Positions 27,836 through 36,978 of a stretch of DNA of 64,000 bases are shown piece by piece. The notes under the pieces are model-generated. The model saw only the letters and a program-made list of their open reading frames with translations, made no database searches and had not been told where the DNA came from. This DNA comes from Mycobacterium sp. HUMS_12744610 (GTDB taxonomy: Bacteria; Actinomycetota; Actinomycetes; Mycobacteriales; Mycobacteriaceae). How positions within the stretch are numbered: the stretch's first letter is position 1; every line of letters starts with the position of its first letter. Location: contig NZ_JBGEDP010000001.1 in NCBI RefSeq assembly GCF_041206865.1, positions 4,092,001 to 4,156,000 on the forward strand. Direction: 5' to 3'. Position numbers and translations under genes: made by a program.

Positions 27836-27851
27836 TCGCTCGTGTGTTCGA
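27836..27851. promoter_or_regulatory. LexA-like box 2 upstream of the LysM gene
   Basis: An exact 16-base repeat of box 1, 21 bp away from it, so both would present on the same helix face. The right half-site GTTCGA is perfect and the left is TCGCTC. Confidence 0.65.
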
Positions 27852-27854
27852 TTT

Positions 27855-27870
27855 CCGAACATTTGAGCGA
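27855..27870. promoter_or_regulatory. LexA-like box 3 upstream of the LysM gene
   Basis: CCGAAC-ATTT-GAGCGA, the reverse-oriented relative of boxes 1 and 2 with 9 of 12 fixed positions matching the SOS consensus. It is spaced 19 bp from box 2 and abuts the predicted transcription start of the RecA-NDp-type promoter. Confidence 0.5.
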
Positions 27871-27889
27871 AGCGTGTCGCACGAGCCAA

Positions 27890-27912
27890 ACGCTAGACCA
27901 CCCCACCGACAA
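27890..27912 (-). promoter_or_regulatory. RecA-NDp/PafBC-type promoter of the LysM gene
   Basis: On the minus strand TTGTCGGTG (27912-27904), an 8-base spacer and TAGCGT (27895-27890) match TTGTCRGTG-N8-TAN3T exactly. This is the LexA-independent DNA-damage promoter read with PafBC. The three LexA-like boxes lie just downstream of it. Confidence 0.82.
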
Positions 27913-28066
27913 CGACCCGGCGGACGAACGGCGCCGCGGTCATCTATCACCTGGGACATGCCGCTGAAATACCCGATCGGCCGGGGAGTTACACCTTTGT
28001 TATTCGGCCGCTCTCGACGGCCGGACGGGCGCCCGCCCGGGCCGCGGGGAGCCGTAGACACGCCAG

Positions 28067-28082
28067 TCGAACACATGTTTGA
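28067..28082. promoter_or_regulatory. SOS box of lexA
   Basis: TCGAACACATGTTTGA matches TCGAAC-N4-GTTCGA with one mismatch, 33 bp before the lexA ATG. It should mediate LexA autorepression. Confidence 0.88.
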
Positions 28083-28114
28083 TTATCGGGCCCCGAGCGG
28101 TTACATTTATTGCC

Positions 28115-28789
28115 ATGAGCGACAGCAACGACACCTCCGCCGGTGATGCATCGCTGACCGAGCGGCAGCGCACCATCCTGAATGTCATCCGCGCGTCGGT
28201 CACCAGCCGCGGCTATCCCCCGAGCATCCGCGAGATCGGCGACGCCGTCGGGCTGACGTCGACCTCCTCGGTCGCCCATCAGTTGCGCACCCTGGAGCGC
28301 AAGGGATACCTGCGCCGCGACCCGAACCGTCCGCGCGCCGTCGACGTCCGCGGCGCCGACGAGGCCATGCCCGCGGCGCCGGCCACCGAGGTGGCCGGCT
28401 CGGACGCGCTGCCCGAACCCACCTTCGTCCCGGTGCTCGGGCGGATCGCGGCAGGCGGACCCATCCTCGCCGAGGAGGCCGTCGAAGACGTCTTCCCGCT
28501 ACCCCGCGAGCTGGTCGGCGAGGGGACGCTCTTTTTGCTCAAGGTCGTCGGCGACTCGATGGTCGAGGCGGCGATCTGCGACGGCGACTGGGTGGTCGTG
28601 CGGCAGCAGCACGTCGCCGAGAACGGCGACATCGTCGCCGCGATGCTCGACGGCGAGGCCACGGTCAAGACGTTCAAGCGCGCCGGCGGTCAGGTGTGGC
28701 TGATGCCCCACAATCCCGCGTTCGATCCCATTCCAGGCAATGACGCGACCGTGCTGGGCAAGGTCGTCACCGTGATCCGCAAGGTTTAG
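28115..28789 (+). CDS. lexA: SOS repressor LexA
   Basis: Repressor of the DNA-damage response, inactivated by RecA-stimulated self-cleavage. The 224-residue protein has an N-terminal winged helix (about 8-75, [20 protein letters not shown] and [13 protein letters not shown]). The cleavage site Ala-Gly is in RIAAGGP (about residue 112-113). The catalytic Ser is in [11 protein letters not shown] (about 149) and the Lys in [11 protein letters not shown] (about 186). ATG 28115 is chosen; an in-frame start 36 bp earlier has no family support. It is divergent from the LysM gene, and the SOS box lies between. Confidence 0.96.
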   Translation: MSDSNDTSAGDASLTERQRTILNVIRASVTSRGYPPSIREIGDAVGLTSTSSVAHQLRTLERKGYLRRDPNRPRAVDVRGADEAMPAAPATEVAGSDALPEPTFVPVLGRIAAGGPILAEEAVEDVFPLPRELVGEGTLFLLKVVGDSMVEAAICDGDWVVVRQQHVAENGDIVAAMLDGEATVKTFKRAGGQVWLMPHNPAFDPIPGNDATVLGKVVTVIRKV

Positions 28790-28806
28790 CCGTACCCGGC
28801 GGATGT

Positions 28807-31023
28807 CTAGTCGGCTTTGATGAACCCGTTGGCCTGCGCGACCTGTTCGCTCGACATCCAGATCTCGGCGAGCGTGTCCTGGTAGAGGGCGCTGTCGGGG
28901 GTGTAGTACAGGCCGAAGCGGGCGCTCGCCTTGATCGGGTACCCGTCGGGCATCTGATAGGGGTCGTCCAGCGGTAGGTGAATCGTCGGGCGCCCCGACG
29001 CGCTCGGGCCCGCGCCGGCGGCGTGCGCGGCCAACGGCGAGGTCTCGTCGGTGTCCACGGCCGCGTGCCGCCCCGGTCGCGCCTCCGCGACGGGCGAGAC
29101 GGCCTCGACGGCGCCGGTGTCGGCGGCAGACCCGTCGAAGGCGGCTTCGGCATGGCCGTCACCCGGCCGGGCGGGCTCCGCCGCCTCGCGATATTCGTCG
29201 GCCGGCACCGGCGCCGGGTAATCGCCTCGCTCGGCACTTTCGTCCTCGGGGACTTGCTCCGGGGCGAACTCGGCGTAACCGGCCTCCGCCACGTCGAGAT
29301 AGCTCCCTTCCTCGTCGAACTCCGAGTAGCCGGCTTCCGCCAAGTCGGCTTCGGTGACGACGGGGATGGAGTCGGTGTCCACCACGTCGGGATTTTCCTC
29401 CCCGCCGAACACGCTCTCGAAGTCGTCCGCATCCTCTCCCGGGCCGGGCGACGCTTCGCCGCCGTAGTGCCCGCGATGCGCAACCTCCTCGCCCGCGAGC
29501 GCGACCCCGGTCCCGTGCCCCCAGCTGACCTGGTGCGCGGCCTCGGCATCCGCCGCGTGCTCCTCGGAGGCGTGCAGGTCATCGCGCCCGAAGTGCTCGG
29601 TGGCCGCCTCGCCGTCGCGGCCCCAGAGCCCGTCGGCCGGGCCGTGCCCGGCGCCCCCGTCGTGCTCGGCGGCACCTGCGGTGGCGTCGCGACCGGCGCG
29701 ACCGCGGTGCACGCGGACCCCCACCAGCACCAGCGACGCAAGCAGCACCAGCGCCGCGGCACCGCCTCCCAGCCACCACCATTGCTGCCAGGCCGGCTTC
29801 TTGGCGTGGGGCGGCATCGCCACGGCACTCGGCTGGTTCTGCCCCGATATCTGCAGCCCGCCCAGCAGCGGCGCCAGATTCGAGGGGTCGGTGGTGAACG
29901 TGTTCTTCGCGCGGTTCCACGAGATCGTGCCGCCGGCGAATTTCTGCGAGACCACGTCGCCGTCCACGGCCTGATCCCCGACCGGCGCTCCCAGCTTTCC
30001 GCCTGCGCCGCGCAGCTTGTCCCAGGCGGCCTTCATGGCCCCGCGCACCACGAACGCGCCGTGGTCGGCGGTCCAGAAGATCACCGGTTTGTCGGCCGCG
30101 GAGAACGTGCAGATCCGGCTCGACGGTATGCCCCCGTCGGACTCGTTGGCGACGGGGAATCCCAGGTCGCTGCCCACCGGGCCGCCCAGGGACTCGTACT
30201 TGGCCAGGATATCGCTGTCGACGGCGTTCGCACCGGTCGCCGGGCTGAAGTACACCTTCCCGCCGGCGAAGTTCTGGGCGATCCCGTCACCACCGATGGG
30301 GTACTGCCCGCCTTGCTTGGCGCCCAGCGGACCGTTGACCCCCCCGGCCGCGCGCCAGGCCATGTTGATGGCCGCGGTGGGGTCGATCGGCACCTGCAGG
30401 CCCTTCAACTGGTCGGCCAAGACCGCCGGCTCGGTCGTGAACTCCTTGGTGTCCCGGTTCCAGGAGACCTGGCCGCCGCTGAACTTCTGCGAGGCGAGTT
30501 CGCCGTCGTATGTCTCGTCGCCGACCGGCACCCCGAGGACGCCACCGGAGCTGCCCAACTTGTCCCATGCGGCGTTCATCGCGCCGCGCACGACGAACGC
30601 GCCGTGGTCGGGCGTCCAGAAGATCACCGGGTGGTCGCTGGCCGAGAAGGTGCTCACACGGCTGTCCGGCCCCGAAAGCCCGGGCACCTCGTTGATCGTC
30701 GGGAAACCCAGGTCGCTGCCGGCCGGACCGCCCAGCGACTCGTATTTGTCCAGGATCGGCCCGTAGACGTACCGGGCGCCGGTCGCCGGGGTGTAGAACA
30801 TCTTGCCGCCGTCGAAATCCAGGGCGAAGCCGTCGCCGACGGGGTAGACGTCACCCTTGCGCGCGCCCAGCGGTGACGTATCGCCCCCGGCCTTCTCCCA
30901 TGCGGCCATCATGGCCGCCTCGGCGTCGCCGATCGGGCTCGCGGCCCCTGTGGGAGCCAGCAGTACCGCGGCCAGCGCTGTGGTCACCAAGCCGACCAGT
31001 GCACGCCCGACCAGCTTTCGCAT
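28807..31023 (-). CDS. Large LGFP-repeat envelope protein with transmembrane helix and acidic tail (Rv2721c homologue)
   Basis: A 738-residue protein. Residues 1-28 form a signal peptide (VTTALAAVLLAPTGAASP). Two homologous blocks of about 170 residues each (about 40-205 and 222-385) contain LGFP-type repeats, recognised as LGGPAGSDLGFP, LGVPVGD, GPLGAKQGGQYP and LGAPVGD; such repeats are linked to cell-wall or arabinogalactan attachment in mycolata. A transmembrane helix follows (about 416-437, LGGGAAALVLLASLVLVGV) with basic residues after it, then an acidic tail of about 300 residues. The tail ends in a conserved folded segment (LPLDDPYQMPDGYPIKASARFG). ATG 31023 has GGAGAGG upstream. The inside/outside orientation of the tail implies the repeats are extracytoplasmic. 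Confidence 0.85.
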   Translation of the reverse strand: MRKLVGRALVGLVTTALAAVLLAPTGAASPIGDAEAAMMAAWEKAGGDTSPLGARKGDVYPVGDGFALDFDGGKMFYTPATGARYVYGPILDKYESLGGPAGSDLGFPTINEVPGLSGPDSRVSTFSASDHPVIFWTPDHGAFVVRGAMNAAWDKLGSSGGVLGVPVGDETYDGELASQKFSGGQVSWNRDTKEFTTEPAVLADQLKGLQVPIDPTAAINMAWRAAGGVNGPLGAKQGGQYPIGGDGIAQNFAGGKVYFSPATGANAVDSDILAKYESLGGPVGSDLGFPVANESDGGIPSSRICTFSAADKPVIFWTADHGAFVVRGAMKAAWDKLRGAGGKLGAPVGDQAVDGDVVSQKFAGGTISWNRAKNTFTTDPSNLAPLLGGLQISGQNQPSAVAMPPHAKKPAWQQWWWLGGGAAALVLLASLVLVGVRVHRGRAGRDATAGAAEHDGGAGHGPADGLWGRDGEAATEHFGRDDLHASEEHAADAEAAHQVSWGHGTGVALAGEEVAHRGHYGGEASPGPGEDADDFESVFGGEENPDVVDTDSIPVVTEADLAEAGYSEFDEEGSYLDVAEAGYAEFAPEQVPEDESAERGDYPAPVPADEYREAAEPARPGDGHAEAAFDGSAADTGAVEAVSPVAEARPGRHAAVDTDETSPLAAHAAGAGPSASGRPTIHLPLDDPYQMPDGYPIKASARFGLYYTPDSALYQDTLAEIWMSSEQVAQANGFIKAD

Positions 31024-31637
31024 GTGACCTCTCCGCCTGTTCACCAAGCCCTCCAGTCCACGGGTGTGCGCCGATCTGCGGCCATGCCCATAACCCGCGG
31101 CCCTGCGAACGGAGGGTCACCCCACCGACGGGCCTTACCCCCGTAACGGTCCGCATTTTCGCCGGGCTCGCACAACATTGCTCCAATCGACGAGAAATGC
31201 GAACTGAATTTAGGGATATTACAAAAATGGATACCGCATCGATGTGCAAATGATGCCGAACCGGGCGCGGGTCGCAACGAACCGTGCAGCCGCGCGCGCG
31301 GCGTTCGGATCGCGCTGACGCACCGCGGGGCCGCCGCCGGCCCCCGGCCGCTCCCCGTGACGTCGATGCCCGCGCACCCGTTCGAGCGCTCACCGGCCCC
31401 GTGGTCGCCGGGTTGACGATGTGCGATCACGCCGTCGCCACCTGCCAAATGCATGCGTCGACGGTACGTCAGGCCATGAGCGGGCCGACACCGGACCGAC
31501 CATTGCCGATCGCGCGAGTTTCAATTCATTCGCCCCCGATGCACTCCGGCGCCCGCGAAAGAGGAGAACCAAACCCGCTACGCGTCAGCAACTTCGCCGA
31601 CGTCGACGAGTTCGCGTTGTACGCGAAGGAGATCCGG
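31024..31637. other. 614-bp intergenic region between the LGFP gene and fadE20
   Basis: No supported gene on either strand; open frames here are Arg-rich and have no ribosome site. M. tuberculosis has Rv2722 and Rv2723 (TerC-like) in this interval; neither is seen. The part from about 31190 to 31255 is notably AT-rich for this genome (for example TAGGGATATTAC at 31212) and is the best candidate for the promoter of the LGFP gene, about 170-230 bp upstream of it. Confidence 0.5.
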
Positions 31638-32816
31638 CTAAACCCCGAGCCCGCGACCGATGATCTCCTTCATGATCTCGGTGGTGCCACCGTAGATGGT
31701 CTGCACCCGGGCATCGAGATAGGCTCGCGCAACGGGGTATTCGCGCATGTAGCCGTAGCCGCCGTGCAATTGCAGGCAGCGGTCGATCAGATGCACCTGC
31801 TTCTCGGTGGCATACCACTTGGCCATTGCGGCCTGTTCGGCCGTGAGCTTCTTGTCCAGGTGCAGCCGCAGGAACTCGTCGACCATCATGCGCACCACGG
31901 TCGCCTCGGTCGCCAGCTCGGCCAGGACGAATCGACTGTTCTGGAAACTGCCGATCGGCTTGCCGAAAGCCTTCCGCTCCTTGGTGTATTGCAGCGTCTG
32001 TTCGAGTACCTGTTCCATCGCCGCGGCCGCCATCACGGCGATCGAGATGCGTTCCTGCGGCAGGTTCTGCATGAGATAGATGAAGCCCATGCCCTCCTCG
32101 CCGAGCAGGTTCTCGGCCGGCACCTTGACGTCGGTGAACGACAGCTCGGCCGTGTCCTGCGCGTCCAGGCCGATCTTGTCCAGGTGGCGACCCCGTTCGA
32201 AGCCCTCCATGCCGCGCTCCACCACGAGCAGCGAAAAGCCTTGCGCGCCTTTGTCCGGATCCGTCTGCGCGACGACGATCACCAGGTCGGAGTTGATCCC
32301 GTTGGTGATGAACGTCTTTGACCCGTTGAGCACGTAGTGGTCACCCTGCTTGACCGCGCGGGTCTTGATGCCCTGCAGGTCGCTGCCGGTGCCCGGCTCG
32401 GTCATCGCGATCGCGGTGATCAGTTCCCCGCTGCAGAACTTGGGCAGCCAGCGCTGCTTCTGCTCCTCGGTGCCCAGCGCCAGCAGGTAGGGCGCGACGA
32501 TGTCGTTGTGCAGCCCGAAGCCGATCCCGTTGAAGCGCCCGGCGGCGGTCTCCTCGGTGATGATGGTGTTGTAGCGAAAGTCGGGGTTGCCGCCACCGCC
32601 GTACTCCTCGGGCACCGCCATCCCCAGAAAGCCCTGCTTGCCGGCCTCGAGCCAGACCCCGCGGTCGACAATCTTGGCCTTCTCCCACTCCTCGTGGTGG
32701 GGCGCGACGTGGCGCTCGAGAAACGCCCGGTAGGACTCGCGGAACAATTCGTGCTCGGGCTCGAACAGCGTGCGTTCGTATTTGATGGCGCTACTCGCTG
32801 AACTCACTGAACTCAT
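31638..32816 (-). CDS. fadE20: Acyl-CoA dehydrogenase FadE20
   Basis: Flavoprotein of fatty-acid beta-oxidation that introduces the alpha,beta double bond. The 392-residue protein starts with an N-terminal helical domain (about 14-130), a beta domain with AITAIAMTEPGTGSDLQGI (FAD contacts) and KTFITNG, and a C-terminal helical domain with the QLHGGYGYMREYPVARAYLDAR block. The catalytic base region includes TIYGGTTEIMKEIIGR, where the Glu is positioned as in ACADs of the long-chain/isovaleryl type. ATG 32816 has GGAGG upstream. It is preceded by a perfect two-arm operator-like palindrome. It precedes no partner gene on the same strand within 600 bp. Confidence 0.92.
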   Translation of the reverse strand: MSSVSSASSAIKYERTLFEPEHELFRESYRAFLERHVAPHHEEWEKAKIVDRGVWLEAGKQGFLGMAVPEEYGGGGNPDFRYNTIITEETAAGRFNGIGFGLHNDIVAPYLLALGTEEQKQRWLPKFCSGELITAIAMTEPGTGSDLQGIKTRAVKQGDHYVLNGSKTFITNGINSDLVIVVAQTDPDKGAQGFSLLVVERGMEGFERGRHLDKIGLDAQDTAELSFTDVKVPAENLLGEEGMGFIYLMQNLPQERISIAVMAAAAMEQVLEQTLQYTKERKAFGKPIGSFQNSRFVLAELATEATVVRMMVDEFLRLHLDKKLTAEQAAMAKWYATEKQVHLIDRCLQLHGGYGYMREYPVARAYLDARVQTIYGGTTEIMKEIIGRGLGV

Positions 32817-32858
32817 GGGAAGACCTCCGGCGGACGGGAACTCTGCCGCCCAACATAT

Positions 32859-32876
32859 ACCAACCACCCGGTTGGT
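32859..32876. promoter_or_regulatory. TetR-like operator upstream of fadE20
   Basis: ACCAACC (32859-32865), a 4-base spacer ACCC and GGTTGGT (32870-32876) form perfect 7-bp arms, 43 bp before the fadE20 start. The architecture and sequence resemble TetR-family operators. The regulator is not encoded next to it in this window. Confidence 0.7.
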
Positions 32877-32893
32877 CGGCGGGCGGTGGCTGT

Positions 32894-34306
32894 TTACCGG
32901 GCGGCGAATTCCCGCAGGCTGGCGGCCAGCGCCACCGGAACCCTCGCCTTGATCCGGGTGCCGTCGCCGTTGTGCTCCTCGTGCTGAACCCGGCCGTCGG
33001 AATACAGTCGCGACACCAGGTCACCGCGGTGGTAGGGAATCACCACGTCCACGGCGGTGTCGGTGGGCGCGACAAGCTCGGCCATCCGCCGCCGCAGCGC
33101 GTCGATGCCGTCACCGGTGCGCGCGGACACGAACACCGCGCCGGGCAGGGCGTGCCGGAGTTTGGCCAGGGCCAGGTCGCTGGCGGCGTCGACCTTGTTG
33201 ACCACCAGCAACTCCGGCGGCGGATTTCCGTCGTGGTCGGCGATCACTTCGGAGATCACCTGGCGGACCGCGTCGATCTGGGCCAGCGCGGTGGCGTCGG
33301 AGCCGTCGACGACGTGCACCAGCAGGTCGGCGTCGACGACCTCCTCCAGCGTGGAGCGGAACGCCTCGATCAGCTGGGTCGGCAGGTGCCGGACGAAGCC
33401 CACGGTGTCGGTGAGCACGAACGGCCGGCCGTCGGGCAGTTCCGCGCGCCGGGTGGTGGGTTCCAGGGTGGCGAACAGGGCGTCCTGCACCAGCACGCCC
33501 GCCCCGGTGAGCGCGTTGAGCAGGCTGGACTTGCCCGCGTTGGTGTACCCGACGATGGCGATCGAGGGCATGTCGCTGTGCAGGCGCCGGCTGCGCTGGG
33601 TGTCGCGGACCTGCTTCATGTCCTTGATCTCGCGGCGCAGCCGGGCCATGCGTTCGCGGATGCGGCGGCGGTCGGTCTCGATCTTGGTCTCACCGGGACC
33701 GCGCAGACCCACACCGCCCCCGCTGCCGCCGGCGCGGCCACCGGCCTGCCGCGACATCGACTCACCCCAGCCGCGCAGCCGCGGCAGCATGTACTCCATC
33801 TGGGCCAGCGACACCTGCGCCTTGCCCTCCCGGCTGGTGGCGTGCTGGGCGAAGATGTCGAGGATCAGCGCGGTGCGGTCGATGACCTTGACTTTCACGG
33901 CCTTTTCCAGCGCGGTCAGCTGCGCCGGGGACAACTCCCCGTCACAGATGACGGTGTCGGCGCCGGTCGCCAGGACCACCGCGCGCAACTCGGCCGCCTT
34001 GCCGGAGCCGATGTAGGTCGCCGGGTCGGGCTTGTCGCGGCGCTGGATGAGCCCTTCGAGCACCTGGGAGCCGGCGGTTTCGGCCAGCGCCGCCAGTTCG
34101 GCCATGCTCGCCTGGTTTTCGGCGGCGCTGCCTTCGGTCCACACGCCGACCAGCACCACCCGTTCCAGTCGCAGCCGGCGATATTCGACCTCGGAGACGT
34201 CGGCCAGCTCGGTCGACAGCCCGGCGACCCGGCGCAGCGCCGACCGGTCTTCGAGGGCGAGTTCGCCGACGCTGGGGTCCTGATGAGGAAATTCGGGTTG
34301 TGTCAT
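32894..34306 (-). CDS. hflX: GTPase HflX
   Basis: Translational GTPase that splits or rescues stalled 70S ribosomes under stress. The 470 residues show an N-terminal HflX domain (about 55-200, with GSGKAAELRA and the RDKPDPATYIGSG motif), a coiled-coil linker, and a Ras-like G domain. G1 is GYTNAGKSSLLNAL (about 265), DTVGFVRHLP is G3 (DTVG), NKVD is G4, and a C-terminal domain follows. ATG 34306 is used; an earlier start in the longer open frame is not family-like. It lies downstream of dapF on the same strand, 46 bp away. Confidence 0.95.
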   Translation of the reverse strand: MTQPEFPHQDPSVGELALEDRSALRRVAGLSTELADVSEVEYRRLRLERVVLVGVWTEGSAAENQASMAELAALAETAGSQVLEGLIQRRDKPDPATYIGSGKAAELRAVVLATGADTVICDGELSPAQLTALEKAVKVKVIDRTALILDIFAQHATSREGKAQVSLAQMEYMLPRLRGWGESMSRQAGGRAGGSGGGVGLRGPGETKIETDRRRIRERMARLRREIKDMKQVRDTQRSRRLHSDMPSIAIVGYTNAGKSSLLNALTGAGVLVQDALFATLEPTTRRAELPDGRPFVLTDTVGFVRHLPTQLIEAFRSTLEEVVDADLLVHVVDGSDATALAQIDAVRQVISEVIADHDGNPPPELLVVNKVDAASDLALAKLRHALPGAVFVSARTGDGIDALRRRMAELVAPTDTAVDVVIPYHRGDLVSRLYSDGRVQHEEHNGDGTRIKARVPVALAASLREFAAR

Positions 34307-34352
34307 AGGCAATCTGCAATAGCGCACGCCGGATCGGCGTGATGCATCCGAT

Positions 34353-35225
34353 TTAACACTGCTGCGCGCTCCACCATTCCCCGCCGACTTCGCCGCGGGC
34401 GACCAAGACCGACGGCCCGCGCAGGTGGCTGGTGGCGTCGGTGACCGTGACGGTGACGTCACCGCCCGGTACCCGCACGGTGAGGGTCCCGGTGTCGGCG
34501 CCGGCATCGGCCAGCGCGGCAACCGCGGCGGCGACCGTCCCGGTGCCGCACGACCGGGTTTCCCCCACACCACGCTCATGTACCCGCATCCACACCAGCC
34601 CACCCACCGGGGCGGTGAGCACCTCGACGTTGACGCCCTGCGGGAACTGGGCGTGGTCGAAGCCGACCGGCGCGGCCACGTCGAGGGCCGCCAGTCCGTC
34701 GGCGCTCAGCCGCCGATCCACGCAGGCCAGATGCGGGTTGCCGACGTCGACCGCCAACCCGGCGAACCGCCGACCGCCGACGACGGCCTCCCCGGTGCCG
34801 ATCCGATTGACTTTGCCCATGTCGACGCTGACGTCGGCCCGGGCCGCATCCGCATGGTGCAACGTGACCAGGCGGGCGCCGGCCAGCGACCCGACAACGA
34901 ACTCGTCGCGGGATTCCAAGCCGCCGGCCCGCAGGTAGTGGGCGAACACCCGCACCCCGTTGCCGCACATCTCGGCGATCGACCCATCGGCGTTGCGGTA
35001 GTCCATGTACCAGTCGTCGGTGGCGACACCGTCGGGTAGCCGCCCCAGAACACCGGCCGCCAGCGCGGCGCCGGCGGTGGTGATCCGCAGCACCCCGTCG
35101 GCGCCCACCCCGCGGCGCCGGTCGCACAACGCGGCCACCCCGGTAGGGGTCAGCGTCAGCGCAGCATCCACGTCGGGCAGCAGCACGAAGTCGTTCTCGG
35201 TGCCGTGGCCCTTGGCGAAGATCAT
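34353..35225 (-). CDS. dapF: Diaminopimelate epimerase
   Basis: PLP-independent racemase converting LL- to meso-diaminopimelate, needed for peptidoglycan and lysine. The 290-residue protein has two lobes with the catalytic cysteines in AEMCGNGVR (about residue 87) and [11 protein letters not shown] (about 225), plus the conserved [11 protein letters not shown] start and [12 protein letters not shown] 35225 is the start, 24 bp from the end of miaA. It works in the same pathway as dapA, also in this window. Confidence 0.96.
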   Translation of the reverse strand: MIFAKGHGTENDFVLLPDVDAALTLTPTGVAALCDRRRGVGADGVLRITTAGAALAAGVLGRLPDGVATDDWYMDYRNADGSIAEMCGNGVRVFAHYLRAGGLESRDEFVVGSLAGARLVTLHHADAARADVSVDMGKVNRIGTGEAVVGGRRFAGLAVDVGNPHLACVDRRLSADGLAALDVAAPVGFDHAQFPQGVNVEVLTAPVGGLVWMRVHERGVGETRSCGTGTVAAAVAALADAGADTGTLTVRVPGGDVTVTVTDATSHLRGPSVLVARGEVGGEWWSAQQC

Positions 35226-35249
35226 CTGCGCCGCCCTGAGATCACCTGT

Positions 35250-36191
35250 TCAGGGTACTTGCCGCCACGCCCGCAACGCGGCGTCGACGAGGCCGGCACC
35301 CGCGGTGGCATCGAGCCACCGCACCCGGTGGTCCCGGCGGAACCACGACCGCTGCCGTCGCACGTAGCGCCGGGTCCCCATGAACGTCTGCTCCCGGGCA
35401 TCCCGCAGCTCCGCTGCTCCCCCACCGGCGCCGAGTGCCGCGAGCACCTGGGCGTAGCCCAACGCGCGTGACGCGGTCACCCCGTCGCGCAGGCCGGCGC
35501 GCAGCAGGGTGCGCACCTCCTCGACCAGGCCCCGGTCGAACATCGCGTCGGTGCGGCGCGCCAACCTTTCGTCGAGAATCGCCGTGTCACAGTCCAATCC
35601 GATGATGACTGCGCCCCAGCGCGGAGTGCCGACGCGCGGCGCCGACGCGGCGAACGGCTTACCGGTGAGTTCGACGACCTCCAGCGCCCGCACCGTGCGT
35701 CTGCCGTCGGTGGGCAGGATCGCCGCGGCCGCGGCCGGGTCCCGGCGGGCCAGCTCGGCGTGCAGCCCACCCGCCCCGACCTCGGCGAGGCGTCGTTCCC
35801 AACGCGCCCGCACCTCCGGATCGGTGGCCGGAAACGACCAGTCGTCCAGCAGCGACTGGACGTAGAGCATCGACCCGCCCACGATGAGCGGTATCGCACC
35901 GCGGGCCGCGATCGCCTCGACGTCGGCGGCGGCGGCTCGTTGGTAGCGGGCGACGGTCGCGGTCTGCGTGACGTCGAGGACGTCGAGCTGGTGATGGGGA
36001 ATGCCGCGACGCTGCTCGACGGGCACCTTCGCGGTGCCGATGTCCATGCCGCGGTAGAGCTGCATGGCATCGGCGTTGACGACCTCGGCGCCGGCCGTGT
36101 CGGCGAGCCGCTCGGCGACATCGAGCGCCAGCTGCGATTTTCCCGTGCCGGTCGGACCGATGATCGCCAGCGGTCGCAGCACCGGATTCAC
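35250..36191 (-). CDS. miaA: tRNA dimethylallyltransferase MiaA
   Basis: Adds the dimethylallyl group to A37 of UNN-reading tRNAs. The 313 residues include the P-loop [17 protein letters not shown] (about 9-25), [17 protein letters not shown], the [11 protein letters not shown] segment, [15 protein letters not shown] and a C-terminal [13 protein letters not shown] block. GTG 36191 overlaps the upstream gene's stop (GTGA), indicating coupling with it. MiaB, the next enzyme acting on the same tRNA base, is encoded about 6 kb away. Confidence 0.95.
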   Translation of the reverse strand: MNPVLRPLAIIGPTGTGKSQLALDVAERLADTAGAEVVNADAMQLYRGMDIGTAKVPVEQRRGIPHHQLDVLDVTQTATVARYQRAAAADVEAIAARGAIPLIVGGSMLYVQSLLDDWSFPATDPEVRARWERRLAEVGAGGLHAELARRDPAAAAAILPTDGRRTVRALEVVELTGKPFAASAPRVGTPRWGAVIIGLDCDTAILDERLARRTDAMFDRGLVEEVRTLLRAGLRDGVTASRALGYAQVLAALGAGGGAAELRDAREQTFMGTRRYVRRQRSWFRRDHRVRWLDATAGAGLVDAALRAWRQVP

Positions 36192-36877
36192 GGCTGCCAG
36201 GCGCCGACGAAGTACCCCACCCCGAACGGCGCGCCCCGGTAGAGCTCCTTGGCCGCGCGCGGCCCCGGCCCGGCCAGACCGGCCAGCACCCCGAACGCGA
36301 CCCGCCCCAGGATCGGCGGCGGCAGCCGGGTCAGGGCGGTGACGTCGCCGGTGGCCAGCGCGTCGTCGAGGGCCAGTTGGGCGGCGGCGTCGCCCGGGTG
36401 GTGGCCGCCGGGGGCCGCCGGGGTCAGGGTGTTCGCGCCGTCGGCCACCACCAGCACACCGACCGGATCGGGCGTCCCGTCGATCTCGGCGCGCAGTTGC
36501 CGGCCCAGGGCCGCCGCGGTGTCCGACCCGTGGTCGCCGCGGTAGACGTGCACTCGCGCGCGGGCGTCGGGCCGCGCGCGGCCCCGCACCCAGCCGGCCA
36601 TGAGCGCGCACAGCGGAAAATCGGCGGGCGCGCCGCCGTCGTCGCCGGGGCACAGCCGGACGCGCACGTCGGCCCCGAACCCCGCGAACGTGCCGACACC
36701 CTCGGGACCCAGCACGTCATCGCGGCCACCCGTGCCGATGACGACCCAGCGGGGCGGCAACAACGCGGCCGCGGCCAACACGCCCGCGGCCAGGTCGCAC
36801 AGCTCGGCGGCGGCCCCTCCGGCCAGTTCGGGAACGAGCACCGGGGCGGACGGAACGATGGCGATCGCGCTCAACAC
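36188..36877 (-). CDS. Class III extradiol dioxygenase-like protein (Rv2728c homologue)
   Basis: A 229-residue protein resembling the LigB/AMMECR1-neighbour class III extradiol dioxygenase fold, by the N-terminal [14 protein letters not shown] and the GDHGSDT and ADGANTL segments. His residues expected for Fe(II) are not all obvious, so activity is uncertain. GTG 36877 is the first start; the gene is followed by a 4-bp overlap with miaA. The conserved position directly upstream of miaA suggests co-expression, but the role is unknown. Confidence 0.75.
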   Translation of the reverse strand: MLSAIAIVPSAPVLVPELAGGAAAELCDLAAGVLAAAALLPPRWVVIGTGGRDDVLGPEGVGTFAGFGADVRVRLCPGDDGGAPADFPLCALMAGWVRGRARPDARARVHVYRGDHGSDTAAALGRQLRAEIDGTPDPVGVLVVADGANTLTPAAPGGHHPGDAAAQLALDDALATGDVTALTRLPPPILGRVAFGVLAGLAGPGPRAAKELYRGAPFGVGYFVGAWQP

Positions 36878-36978
36878 GCCACCAAACTAACCTCTCGGCC
36901 ACCTCGGGCCGCACGTCTGCGCGCCCGCGGCCTCGCGAGCCTCCGGTGATCCTTCGCCGGTCCGGCGGCGGGCGAGCG

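Noticed and set aside
36878..36900. Half-site resembling an IdeR box near the start of the dioxygenase-like gene
   Set aside because: Only one arm (AGGTTAG) is present; the second arm does not match.
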